Below, one piece after another: positions 1 through 11,500 of a stretch of 64,000 nt of DNA; positions within the stretch are counted from its first letter, which is position 1, and each line of letters begins with the position of its first letter. The position numbers and the translations under genes are program-made. The notes under the pieces are model-generated. The model made no database searches. It had not been told where the DNA came from and saw only the letters and a list, made by a program, of their open reading frames with translations. The DNA lies in the NCBI RefSeq assembly GCF_000264995.1, contig NW_006767444.1, positions 944,209-1,008,208 on the forward strand, read 5' to 3'. This DNA is from Punctularia strigosozonata HHB-11173 SS5 (taxonomy: Eukaryota; Basidiomycota; Agaricomycetes; Corticiales; Punctulariaceae).

Positions 1-2863
1 GGGGAGCTCCGCTAGCCGAGAAATATATTTCAGCAATTCCGAACGTTCGCCGCCGCTCTCATCCAAAGCGTCGAGGATGATCACGATGGGCCCTACAACG
101 CGGTCTGCTATGGCTTTTGCAGGACCTAGAAGGATGTTTTCGAACTGGAGCTGTAGTGAATGCGTGGAACGGAGGTCACTGTCGTTTTTGACCGCCTCGC
201 ATAGCGCCTTCCTCCATTCTGAATCGAGATCGGCCAACCCGATGGCAAGCGTTGGGAACAGCTGTTCCAGCTTGCATCCGGAGGCACTGAAACAGAACAT
301 GCGCCCGAGCCGCCCGTCCTCCTTACATAGCTGTGCGACGGCATGAGCAATGGCGGATTTTCCAGTGCCTGCGGGACCGTACAACCAGAAGAGAGGTTGC
401 GGGTTCGCTTCGTCAGGGGAGTAAATCCAAGCCATGATGAGATCGATAAGCGGCAGACGGGTCCCGGGTAGACATCCCTTTTCGGGTTGAAAGCCCGAGC
501 CTGAAGCAACGGGGAGATCTCTCAAGATCAATTCCTGGTCTGCGCCACGTCAGCCGACGCATGCAAACAAGTTCGAGAAAGTGGCTGACCCAAACGTCCT
601 ACGCTCTCCAGAACTCTCAGAACGACAATGTTCGTGTCCACCGTCGTATGACCGTTGAAATATTCTACGAGTTGTTTCAGACGGTTTTGGTAGCTCTCGA
701 TGTCGTCCGCAATATTTCGGCCAAGTCCTTTGAAGAATCGCTTCGCTAGCAAATTGTGGCGAGCGATCAGCACGATTCGGTCCTGCGGCGGGTTATTGAC
801 TCACCAAATCCGTCCGTGTGAGCGTACTTGGAGATGAAGTGCGCGCATTCTCTGATCTGTCTCGCGATCGACTGCGCGGCTTTCTGGCGATGACCACTTT
901 GCCGGAGAGGCTCGGCTTCCTGCATCAACTCCAGGGACTCGTTCATCGTCTCCACGAGACCACGCATCGCCGCGTCCGTCTGGATTTGTTTTATGATAGT
1001 CTATTGCGGAGTGAGACAACGCGGCAGATATTCCCAACAGGAAGTATTTGCCTTCGGGACGGCGGCTATGACGCTGAACGCGAGGTTCGCGTATGGATGG
1101 ATCTATTCGTCCGGAGTTAGTACAGTTGAAAATGATGTGCAAGGTATGACTTACCTGGGAGAGGCCGTTCGATATTTCCACAAAAATCTGCAATTTCTGA
1201 AGCAGGGGTGTCCAGCTGTCAAGTGTATCGTTGGCAGGCCCTGCTGCTCCTTCAAGAGTCTCGATGGCATTCGATAGAGTTTCAGCAGCCTGCCACGCGG
1301 GGCCCATGGCTTCGGCGTCCTCTGTGGCGTACCCCGCTTCTTGAGCTACTGCACTTGATGAAGGATGTACTTTGAGCACGCACTCGGTCGATCATCCCTA
1401 GATGGACACTCACCCATCTTTTCCGAACAAGTCGCGGTCGTTTTCTACGTGCGTGACAGGTGAGTTCAGAAAATCTTGGTCATCTGCAAACATACCTGGA
1501 GAGGTTGGCTTTGAATCGTTTGGCTCGGCGATCGTAGTAGGCGCCGGAGGCACGGGAGGCAGCGAGTTCGACCGGGCAAGGGCGAAGGAAATCAACGCAT
1601 TGGACCGTTGAGCGCGACGATCGTCCATCTGCAGGGGCCGGGATGCGACATCTGCACTATCGTCAACCGGTGGCCTTAGGGGGAAGATTGTCGTACTGAC
1701 GGGTNNNNNNNNNNNNNNNNNNNNNNNNNNNNNNNNNNNNNNNNNNNNNNNNNNNNNNNNNNNNNNNNNNNNNNNNNNNNNNNNNNNNNNNNNNNNNNNN
1801 NNNNNNNNNNNNNNNNNNNNNNNNNNNNNNNNNNNNNNNNNNNNNNNNNNNNNNNNNNNNNNNNNNNNNNNNNNNNNNNNNNNNNNNNNNNNNNNNNNNN
1901 NNNNNNNNNNNNNNNNNNNNNNNNNNNNNNNNNNNNNNNNNNNNNNNNNNNNNNNNNNNNNNNNNNNNNNNNNNNNNNNNNNNNNNNNNNNNNNNNNNNN
2001 NNNNNNNNNNNNNNNNNNNNNNNNNNNNNNNNNNNNNNNNNNNNNNNNNNNNNNNNNNNNNNNNNNNNNNNNNNNNNGCCTGCCACGCGGGGCCCATGGC
2101 TTCGGCGTCCTCTGTGGCGTACCCCGCTTCTTGAGCTACTGCACTTGATGAAGGATGTACTTTGAGCACGCACTCGGTCGATCATCCCTAGATGGACACT
2201 CACCCATCTTTTCCGAACAAGTCGCGGTCGTTTTCTACGTGCGTGACAGGTGAGTTCAGAAAATCTTGGTCATCTGCAAACATACCTGGAGAGGTTGGCT
2301 TTGAATCGTTTGGCTCGGCGATCGTAGTAGGCGCCGGAGGCACGGGAGGCAGCGAGTTCGACCGGGCAAGGGCGAAGGAAATCAACGCATTGGACCGTTG
2401 AGCGCGACGATCGTCCATCTGCAGGGGCCGGGATGCGACATCTGCACTATCGTCAACCGGTGGCCTTAGGGGGAAGATTGTCGTACTGACGGGTCGGCCC
2501 CGCGCTGGGCTGATCAACCGTGATCTGTCCCACCAAAGTATCCCGACGAAGAATCAATCCAGGGAGATTCGTGTGCCGCACCCAAATCTTGATGACCACG
2601 GGAGACAAATCTTCGCCCGAGCTGGAGGAGCATCAGAGGGCTGACACGGGGACAGACTCGGGTACTTACAAGCTGAAGGCATCGTCCCATATCGGTTGAT
2701 TCGTCTTCGGCGAGATGGGCGTTCGCAACGACTCCCGCCCTGCCTGTATGGTGCAATAATGACGGTGTTTGCCTAAGCCCGTGCAACGTAAGCCTATCCT
2801 CAGCGCCAAATCAGCACGACAAGCACTCAAATGTCCACAGGACGCACCTGTGAGCTCGATCAT
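1..2863 (-). CDS. NLR-like receptor A: C2-like domain, helical region, NACHT (3' part outside window)
   Basis: This is the 5' part of a STAND/NACHT receptor. The start ATG at 2,863 (MIELT...) is followed by an intron and an exon giving GLRCTGLGKHRHYCT and, further on, PIWDDAFSL, the start of a C2-like beta-sandwich. A second C2 segment ends near VGQITVDQP at about 2,510. After an intron come helices (QKLQIFVEISNGLSQ, then IHPYANLAF, then LVETMNESLELMQEA) shared with receptors B and C. The NACHT exon starts near 535, with Walker A GPAGTGKS at about 360-383 and Walker B VIILDALDES at about 65-90. Coding continues through position 1, so WD40 repeats, if any, lie outside the window. The N gap and its duplicated flanks (1,288-2,494) sit inside the gene and are probably artefactual. 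A one-base frame change near 2,480-2,497 is needed to connect the C2 segment to the next one, so the gene may be damaged. The role in non-self sensing is inferred from the family. Confidence 0.82.
1288..1704. repeat. Left copy of 417-bp direct repeat flanking the gap
   Basis: This copy matches 2,078-2,494 at a constant offset of 790 bp and ends at the last base before the N run. It covers part of receptor A: the disordered linker after the C2-like domain, an intron and the start of the helical region. Confidence 0.93.
1705..2077. other. Assembly gap (373 N)
   Basis: There are 373 undetermined bases. The sequences at its two edges belong to two identical 417-bp copies, so the gap is probably an unmerged overlap between contigs rather than missing sequence. 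Confidence 0.99.
2078..2494. repeat. Right copy of 417-bp direct repeat flanking the gap
   Basis: This copy starts at the first base after the N run and matches 1,288-1,704 by direct reading. Removing one copy plus the gap (790 bp) leaves receptor A with the same exon order and spacing as receptors B and C. Confidence 0.93.
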
Positions 2864-3889
2864 GGCAGGTATCCCAGCCTCGCCGTTAGGATGTCTCCTC
2901 GAGTCGCGGACGGTGAGGTCCCTTGAATGTGAGCTATCAGTTGCACCAACGCCGGCGTAACAGGGTAAGAGGAGGAGGGTTTGAAGCGGTGTGGGAGTCT
3001 GCCGTGAAGCGAACTGCCTGCATGGTATTCACGGGACCATCCCCATCAGACGGAGCATCGCCCTGAATAGCCCAACCTATTGCCGATCGCGGATAAGGTG
3101 GTGGTAGAATGGCAGGTGGGGGTGGTGCCGTTGGTTTCAGGGTTTCATGAAACAGCCTCAGTACAGGACGTCTTGATTGAAGCCAAGCTTCAGTCGGGTT
3201 GGGCTCGAGCACCGGGGACGCCGTGTAACGACGGTTGCGGCGGGACTTCAAGCTTGAACATATGTGCGATGTGCAGAAAATCAAGACTGCGCATGACGTG
3301 ACGGTGGTTTGCTGTAAAAGTGCTGGTAGTGAGCCAGACACCGCGACGCATCACGCCTGCAGTGCTTGCCAATTCGATTATTCGCCTGCGTCCGTCCAGC
3401 CGTCCACGAGCGTCTCGACCACTCAAGACATGTAGAGTATATGCCCGCGCAATCCACAAAATCTGACGGGGTCAAGGCGGAATAGGTACCGTATTGTAGA
3501 GCTGGCTACGGAACATTCATGATAAGATCTTAGATTTCTGTGGTTCGGTGATACATGTTCGAGAGCATAAACAAAACAATTCAGCACGACTTGTGGACAG
3601 AGAGCATGCAGAGTAATATATGAGGCGGCAAGCGCCAATGCGCCAGAAAGCAGGCGAACACAGCGAAGTAAGCAGCAGAGCAGAACACATTCTTGTCCAT
3701 ATATAAGCGAGTATGCGAATTAGCAAGGAGCGGAGAGTGGGCTACGACGTTATTCACGAGCGCATCCCTGATAGATATATGTCGATATGCGTGCATAAAT
3801 GCGTGGAATGCGACGTGTGCTGAGATGCTACATTATCGAGATGGGTGGCAAGTGTCGATAGGGTGCGTGATGTGGTGTGGAAGGGTATA
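2864..3889. other. Spacer between receptor A and the coiled-coil pseudogene
   Basis: I see no gene in this 1 kb. From about 3,530 to 3,889 it matches 24,842-25,216, the downstream flank of the intact coiled-coil gene (shared ACATGTTCGAGAGCATAA and TTGTCCATATATAAGCGAGT). This is former 3' UTR or flank carried along in the block duplication. The part at 2,864-3,529 holds only short open frames that look like chance. Confidence 0.7.
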
Positions 3890-5885
3890 TCACGCCGAGA
3901 CCGGAATGGCCTACATCCTTCTCGCAGCCTTCGGGTTGTTCTCCTTGCCGGTGCCACTCTGCTCGCTCTCGCTCTGATTCGCCGCGTCTCGGCTCTTGAT
4001 CGGCGTCCTCGTCGATTCGTCAACCGACACACGCTTTCTTACGCTCGTCGTCCAGGAATGAGGTATGGCCGAGGGCGAGGAGCGAGCGCCGGAAGGCGAC
4101 TGGTGGTTGAGCCTATGCGAGGTGTGGACGTTGTTCCAGACACGGAAGACCGGGGCTCGAAGATGGATAAAGGGAAGCCCATTGTCCCTGCGATCCTCGC
4201 TTTTGTTGCGGTGCTCGATCCGCTCGAGCCCACGGACCCTACCGAGTCGGGATTCGGGCGAGACGTGAGCGCCTTGGCTGTCGTATTGGCTTCGGACATG
4301 GTCGACGAAGGTCGAGAAGAGTTGAGTGTGTCGGCGACGACGGATGGCCGACGCAAGGCCGGCGTAGCCAGCACCGACTCCTGTCGCGTCGCCTTGGAGA
4401 GCGTAGGTGCACCTCCCGTCGCAGCGCGGACAGCGAGTTTCCATTTCACCTTCAAGGAGTTGAGATCAGCCTTGTCTTTGCACACGAAGACCGAACAGCT
4501 GACAAGTCTCAGCTCTTGCTGCTCGGAATCCAAAGCAACATCCAGGCCTTCGTTATCCTCTTCCTTAGCCACGAGCTGCTTGCTCATGCACTATCTTCAG
4601 GTGCTTGTCGGAACCCTCCATCTTCAGCTCGTGCGCCCCCTTCCGCAGCTTGTTTGCCTCGATCGCCGAGCGCCTTGACCCGCTCCTCGAGGGCCCGGAG
4701 CTGCTCCTCCGCCTCGGCCTTCTCCTCGATTACTTGCGAGACGCGTTCGTCGGAGCACTTGTCACTCTCGTCAAGCGTCCGGCGATGCTCGCCTGCAAGG
4801 CGATCGTGTTCGCGTTCGACGGCGGACAACTGCTCGCGAAGGCTCTCGCTTGTCATCGCATGAGACGACACGACGGCTAAGGTTCTCGATCTCGGCGTCG
4901 AACTCCTGGACAAGTTCTTCTGCGCGTGCAGCGTTAGCGACGTTCGTGCTCCAGCTCGGATATGCGTACGTCGCATTCTTGAACAGCCGACTCCAGTTCA
5001 TCAGCGTGAGCGCGTTCCCGCCCAATCTCTTCCTCGAGCTGAACGCCTCGTTCAGCCACCGAACGCTCAACCGCGCAACGGGATGCTTACCTGTTTCCCC
5101 CCGCGCTCCGAATCCTCCTTGACAGCGAGGACCTCTTGCACCTCGGCCTCCAGCTCCATATTCCTGTTATCGCTTGGCTGCCACTCCACCTCCATCCTTC
5201 GCTGACACTCTGATCAAACTGCGCCCTCGCCACATCATTCTCCCTCGTCGCGGTTCATCTTTTCGTCAGCCTCCTCCGTACCATTCTACTGCGCTTCGAG
5301 TTCGGCCTTGAGCAAATCGTACTCCTGTTTGCGCTTCGTCCGCCGCTCCTCCAGCCCATCGATCGGGCCCGCGCGCTGTCACGCGTCCCGCTTCTCCGCG
5401 AGCGATAGTTCCAGAGCCGCACGCTCGTGCTCGCATATCACCATGGAATTGTCGCCCTCGCCTGCCGCGAGCCGCTCCATCATCTCCATGTGCTCCTTCA
5501 CCTCACGGATGCCCCTCGCAACTTCCTCGCCTCGTTCTGGTCCCGTAGAACGGACTACTTCTTCCCTGCCGCTCCTCGCTCAGCCTCCCATACAACGACG
5601 CGGCTCCGCTCATCCGTGACACTCCTCTCAACGCTTTCCTATCGACCCCTATCCACATGCTTCTCCGACCCTCGACACGTCCTCTCCAGTTCCCCAACGC
5701 GATTCTTCTACGCCCGGCGCTTCTTCACCTCCGCCTCCACGCGCGCACTTGCCCGCGAGCACGTTCACGAGCACGTTCCTTGCCCGGAGATCGATCTCGA
5801 ACAGCTTGCACATATCCTCCCGGAGCAAGAGCTACGTGCCCAACGACATGACCCGATCTTCCTCAGCCGGCGTCGTCCTGCGTCG
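3890..5885 (-). pseudogene. Truncated pseudogene copy of the coiled-coil gene at 25,217-29,821
   Basis: The minus strand carries the 3' part of a decayed copy of the intact gene at 25,217-29,821. Recognisable pieces include SVGSSGSSTATKARIAG, SSRPSSTMSEANTTAKAL and SESEQSGTGKENNPKAARRM. They lie in different frames, so several indels have accumulated. A TAG at 3,911-3,913 replaces a serine codon seven codons before the ancestral stop, which is still present at 3,890-3,892. Similarity to the intact gene reaches about 5,885, matching about 27,415, and then stops: the 5' half of the gene is absent and Lon-like sequence takes its place. The shared downstream flank shows it arose by genomic duplication rather than by retrotransposition. 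Expression of a product is unlikely. Confidence 0.82.
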
Positions 5886-5889
5886 AGCA

Positions 5890-7290
5890 ACATCGCCATG
5901 CTGATGGCCTGCACGATCCATCGTCGAAGGCCGCTAGCGACATACGTCCTCCTACGCCCGCCAATCTCCGCTTCATCGCGCGTTTCACCTTCGACGTCGA
6001 TGTCAGTGTCAGTTGAGCGTTCGAATGCGATGAAATCAGCATACCAAGGGACACTCTCGCTGACGGTCCGTCCAGCGCGAGCAATCGACGCTCCAAGCGA
6101 CATCTTCCCTGCACCCGGTGGGCCGATAACCAACGGTATCGGGGCCTTGACGCCCCCTTGCGCCCTCTCCTTCCACACCACCCACCAAGCGCACGCCCTC
6201 CCTCACCTGCTTCCCTGATCAACCACCCGCGCCGGAGAACTCTCTTCCCCGTCGACCGGGGCGCGAAACCAGACGACGGCCAAGTACTCGATGAACCGGC
6301 GATTGACCATGTCGATGCCGTAACGATCCCGCCTTAGCTGTGCGCGCGCCTTCTGCAGAAAAGGCCGTGTTGGCCAGGATCCCGTCGTTCTCTTTCGCGT
6401 GGTCGCTTGGAGTGGTCGGCCAGAGAAGCGCGACGAGCCATTCCAGCTACAAAATGCAAGACAAAATCAGCATCGTGCTTCCATCGAGAACGAGACGCAT
6501 ATAAGCGCAGAGAACCACTCACGTATAGCTCCTCACGACCCCAGCCTCGGCACTGCTCGGCTGAATCCTTCTCGTTCGCTTACACGCCTTGGTCGCCGCG
6601 TCTTACGTTCATTGGATCCAGGCACGAGCGCCCCCATCCTCGCCCGGAGCGCCGCGAGCTCGTCCGCATCCGCGCCTTCGTCGGTATCGAGGTCGCTCGC
6701 CGGCGGCGCACGGTGCCCTGCGCGTCATCGCCGATGAGCCCGCGCGACGAGGACAAGATCAACGCTAGAACATCGAAACGGTTCAGCTTCACAGTACTCA
6801 GGGATCGACGAATGGAGGAAACTCACCGACGAGCTCCTTCTGTATGGCGGATCATCCCGCCGCCGGACTTAAACACCTTCTTGCTGCCGACCGAGGCTCT
6901 CCGCGACGTCGCTCGCCGCCTCCGAGCTCATTTCGAGGATGCTCGAGCGCTTGATGCAGAGCGCCATCGCGCACTGCGATCGCGCCGCGAGCGTCGGGCG
7001 TGCACAAAGTACTCTGTCGAGAAGGAGCACACGACCGGCGCCGTGTTCTTGTCGTGGGATACGAGGGCGTTCGTGCACGGGTCCTTTGGTCGTCTGTCGT
7101 ATGTGCCGTGGCGGGGGCGGGCCTAGCGGGAGACGGCGTCGCTGGTGTGGAGGACGTGGAGGAGGGCATCGCCGACGGGCACCGAGAGGAGGGGCATCAA
7201 ATGAGCGGTTGGCAGGAGCAGAAGCGGGTACGGGAGAGGCAGGATGTGGAGAGGGGGGGGTAGGGGTGCGTATTCCATGGCGTATAGATG
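5890..7290 (-). pseudogene. Degenerate N-terminal half of a Lon protease (peroxisomal type)
   Basis: Read on the minus strand, pieces in several frames follow the order of a Lon protease. LPLPYPLLLLPTAHL near 7,230 resembles a Lon N-terminus. Next come SSILEMSSEAASDVAESLGR near 6,900 (end of the N-domain), ALVPGSNERK near 6,620, DRYGIDMVNRRFIEYLAVV near 6,300 (entry to the AAA+ domain), GPPGAGKMSLGASIARA near 6,110 (Walker A) and RDEAEIGGRRRTYVASG near 5,960. The normally conserved Thr after the Walker lysine is Met here. There are in-frame stops, including one just after the N-terminal piece, and frame changes. The copy ends right after IVQAI, where Walker B, the sensor region and the Ser-Lys protease domain should follow, so it cannot encode a working protease. 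Assignment to the peroxisomal rather than the mitochondrial form is tentative. Confidence 0.7.
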
Positions 7291-8555
7291 TGTGCTTCAG
7301 GGCCTCTTACGCGACGAGGAGTCGGTTCACATATGGTCCCTAGGCGATAGTCGATGTCTTGCGGTGAAGGCAGCATCGACGGCATGAGGTATTAACGCAG
7401 AGTACATTCTTGTTGTTGTTGTCGTCGTCGTCGTCGTCGTCCGTGGCGGCGGTGTGCAAGATACTCGGAGGGCCCGTGCCTCGGATAGGCCGGGAGCAGA
7501 ATGAGACAGAAGCCCAACGCGGATCTGATAGCGCTGCAAATACGATCATCCAAGCAAGGAGGATAGTCAGGCCATTGGCGCTGGTGCACGCTGTGCGCGG
7601 CTGCTACTGCTGACGTCGATGAGGGCGGAGGGAAAGGAGGAAAGCAGGCATGTGCAAGAGAGGTCGAGCTCGCAACGCGGGGAAGGGAGCACGGGCTCCA
7701 AACAGGTCGTCGCTACATATATAACCTCTGTTGCCCGGCCAACTTCTCTACATTTCAACTTAACTTACATACATAGACGGTGCTATGACGCACCTCTCGG
7801 TTTGACTTGCGCACTCTAATTGAATTCGACCAAGCGTTCTGGATAACGCCCGTTCTTCGCAGACGTGAACGCTCAGCGCCGAAAGCCCCGTTCTTTTGAC
7901 ATGTCCGACGTCGGATACGGACCCGGTTGCTTGTCTTGGCACAAACGTCCACGACCGCTCGTCGCCTACACGAGTACAAGGCTTCAATTGCTCCAGATGG
8001 CTGAGCGCGAGCTCCTAGACACACATGATGCTGCTCGACGATCAGAAAAGCACAAAAAGGTGCGTCAACGTCACTATGATCGCTTCTCTCAATCGGAAGA
8101 CATAGCGAAATCATTCCCGACTGCGCTCTTCGCTCCTTTAACCTTATTCGACCACGCCCTCCTCTCCAAGCTCGTACTCCACCGCGCTCGCCGGAGTTTC
8201 GTGAACACGCCGAGAGCCCGTAGCACGAACAATCGCGACCGCTGCCCTCGCTGCCTCCCTCAGCTAGAACCCGGTCGTTCCCTCCATCGCTGTTCGCCGT
8301 ACGCATACCACCGACAGCCCAAGTTCGGACTGCTGGAGCAACGCCTGGTACCTTGATAGCTCGAAGCCCAACATCGAGAGGCGCCGCTTGCACTCACTGC
8401 GTCGTGTTCGCTACCATCCCTGTCTAGCTATCAAAATACAGCGGTAAAAATGCACTTAGCATGTATCCTGAATGCCAACGCAAATACATCATATGCGTGT
8501 CGTGTGTTCCGTCTCCGAACGATCCGAACAATCATCGCAGCAGCCATCGGCATTC
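7291..8555. other. Unassigned stretch between Lon fragment and receptor B
   Basis: No recognisable gene is visible. It includes a short TTG/TCG trinucleotide run at about 7,411-7,442. Open frames exist on both strands (492 bp on plus at 7,865-8,356 and 639 bp on minus at 7,755-8,393). Neither shows a domain, and they overlap each other, so neither is called. Confidence 0.5.
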
Positions 8556-11500
8556 TCAGTGCTCTCCACCAGCTTCGCCCTCGTCCGTCCTGGGCTCGTA
8601 GAACTTGTAGCACTCTGCCCACCTCTTGCCGTGCACGAAGCGGCTCAAATCCAGCATCGTCGTCTCCTCCGAGGGCAAGAACAGTCTGGACGCAGGTTGC
8701 CAGAGGTTCCAACGACTATGCTGTGGGACCCAGAGTAGTCGCTCGTCGTTGGGACCTAAAATCCATCCATCATCGACCGATCCCCATGAGGTTAGTCCGA
8801 ATGAAGCTTTCATGCGCGCGTGGCTCCATCCTTGCTCGTCGTTCGTGAAGAACGTATGAGCGTCACGGAGTCGATGTTCGGGGTCGGATGAGAAACAGAT
8901 GGAGATTTGAGACGGAGAAGCAGGGGACGTCGTGTCCTCATCTGTAGTTGCACCATGAGTGGATGACTTGGGATAACAAAGGAAAACGTCACCTGTAGAT
9001 TTTGAACTCGTCAACTCCGAAGATAATGGTGCACCGGTTCCGGTATCGCCGTAGAACATCGGCTCTTCGACTGCTGTTTTGTCCTGCATGAGTGGCTGGG
9101 CAGGCTTGCCGATAAGCTCTCGGATGTCCCAAGACCGGACAGAGCCATCCACGCAGCCGGAAACGATGCAGCTCGTCTTAGACGACCATTTGACCGATGT
9201 GACCAGGTGCGAATGTCCTCGTAAAACGGCGACCAGTGACCCCGAGGTCGTCCCTACGCCCCAAATCCGTACCGTGCCATCCAGAGATCCTGAGATCACA
9301 TACTCATCGTTGGAACAAAATACCACGGAGCTCACGGGGCCGTCATGGCCAACCAAAGGCTCTCCGATGGGATCCCCGGACTCTGCGTCCCACAGCCGGA
9401 CCGCGACGTCATCCGATCCGGAAACGATTCGGCTCCCGTCTGAGGAGTATGCGACGGAATTGACCTCATCGGTATGACCTTGGAGAGGCTCTCCAACAGG
9501 CTTTCTAGTCTCCACATCCCAGATTCGGAGGGTCTCATCCATTGATCCGGAGACAAGTCGTTTGCCGTCGATGGGCGATAGTGAGAGAGATGTAACACCA
9601 ACGTGGTGTCCGCGCAAAGATTCGCCGAGCGCTTTACCAGTCTCCACGTCCCACACACAGATAGTGCCATCCGCAGACCCTGAGATCACTTGCTGGCCGC
9701 CGGGCGTGAAGAGAATAGAGAAGACGGCGTCTATATGCGGGTCTTTCCACGGCTCTCCGACGACGGTTCCTTTCTCTACATCCCGTAGTCGGATGCTACC
9801 ATCGTTATAGCCCGAGATTATCCGACTGCCATCTGGAGAGAATGCGACACACCGAATTGAGGTACCACTCTGCAGCTCGTCACCGCCAAAAGGTTTCCCA
9901 ATGGCCGCTTGTGTTGCAGTATCATAACACCGATGCCAGCTATACAAGTCAGCCGCGACGATTTGGCTGCCATCGGAGGTCACATCGATGAACAAAACAG
10001 GAGTTGGAGTGCCAGAAGCCTTGGTCGTTGCCATCTCTGCCGTGTGCCACACTCGTACATGTCCGTCGTATGATCCAGAGGCTATGCGGGATCCATCCGG
10101 GGAATACGCCACAGACAGAACTGCTATACTCTGGCAATGAACCGGCTCTCCGAGTTTGGCTCCGTTCTTCGCGTCCCACAGTCGAATCGTGTCGTCGAAT
10201 GATCCGGATACGATGTACTTTCCGTCGGGGGAGAAACTCGCAGACGTCACACCACTGGTGTGACCCACGAGCGGGCCTACTATCGTCTGCCCAGATTCTG
10301 CATCCCAGACTCGAATTGTGCCATCCCTGGATCCCATCACGACGCGCTTGCTGTCAGGTGAAAAGGCGACGCAATCGACAGAATCATCGTGTCCTGAGAG
10401 AGGTCCTGCCACGACTTCTTGTGATTGCGCATCCCATGTGCGTATTGTATGATCCTTAGAGCCAGAGACCAGGCGCGTTCCATCTGGTGAGAATCCTACA
10501 GAGTATACACCGTCTGTGTGGCCCTTCATGGGTTCTCCGAGCATTTGCCCCGTGCTCGTATCCCATAAGCGAATAGTCCTATCATCGGACCCTGAGACTG
10601 CACGCGGATCATCAGCCCGAGGCGAGAATGCGACAGAATTGACTTTGTCGGTATGGCCGCGGAACGGTTCTCCAATCGCCTTGCCATCTGATGTATCCCA
10701 CATTCGGATGGTGTTGTCGGCGGAGGCTGAGATGATGTGCCTCCCATCCGAAGAGAATGCTACCGAATAAACTTCACCCGTATGACCCTCGAACGGCTTT
10801 CCGACAGCCTGACCTGACTCGGCGTCCCACATACGAACAGTACAGTCTTCAGAGCCCGAAACTATCCACTTCCCATCGTGTGAAAACTGGACAGATCTGG
10901 TCCCATATCGGTGACCTTGCATTGTGCATCGTAACGCCGGCCAATGAGCCAGTCGACCTTGCGAGACCCTCGCGCTCTCCGGAAAGAACTCCATGTAATT
11001 CTGAGATACGAGCGAAGTCTCCGGAGTGAAGGGAAGAGCAGAGAGATAGATGTGGGGTGCCGAGATTGAGATCACGTCCCAGTATAAGCTGAGGAATCTA
11101 TCGAGATCCTCGACCAAGCGAAGAACATCGCTCGCCTCATCGTTTCCCTAAAAGATACCGCCTCGTTAAGACATGAATATGGTTCGGTATAGGAATGCTC
11201 ACCGTCAAGGCTCTCTTCAACGTCAGCAATGCGGACGAGCCCGACTGTAATGATTTTAACAGGCTCAGTGCTTCTAACCAGAACAAAGCCCGAGTCTTGA
11301 GAAATCCATCGATCTGAGGGAGCAATCCGGGAGACAGAGTAGCCCCGGGTCCAGAACCGATATGGATATGTTGTGCCCAATAACGGACTGCGTAGATGAG
11401 ACCAGGCGTCATGTTGTTCGGAATACGCTGATCAAGACCATCGTACTCGTCGTTAAGCTTGTACGACGTCTCGAGGTGGCAAATGTTGAATTTGAGATAT

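Noticed and set aside
1288-2494. A true tandem duplication within receptor A
   Set aside because: Copies that end exactly at the gap edges and are identical fit an assembly overlap better.
7411-7442. TTG/TCG trinucleotide run as a functional repeat
   Set aside because: It is a short ordinary microsatellite outside any supported coding exon.
7755-8393. Overlapping open frames on both strands between the Lon fragment and receptor B
   Set aside because: Neither shows a domain, intron support or a paralogue in the window; I cannot tell which, if any, is coding.
9000-11000. Possible high-identity, recombining WD40 repeats as in HET-D/E type receptors
   Set aside because: The repeats in B and C differ from one another at many positions, so they do not belong to the near-identical class.
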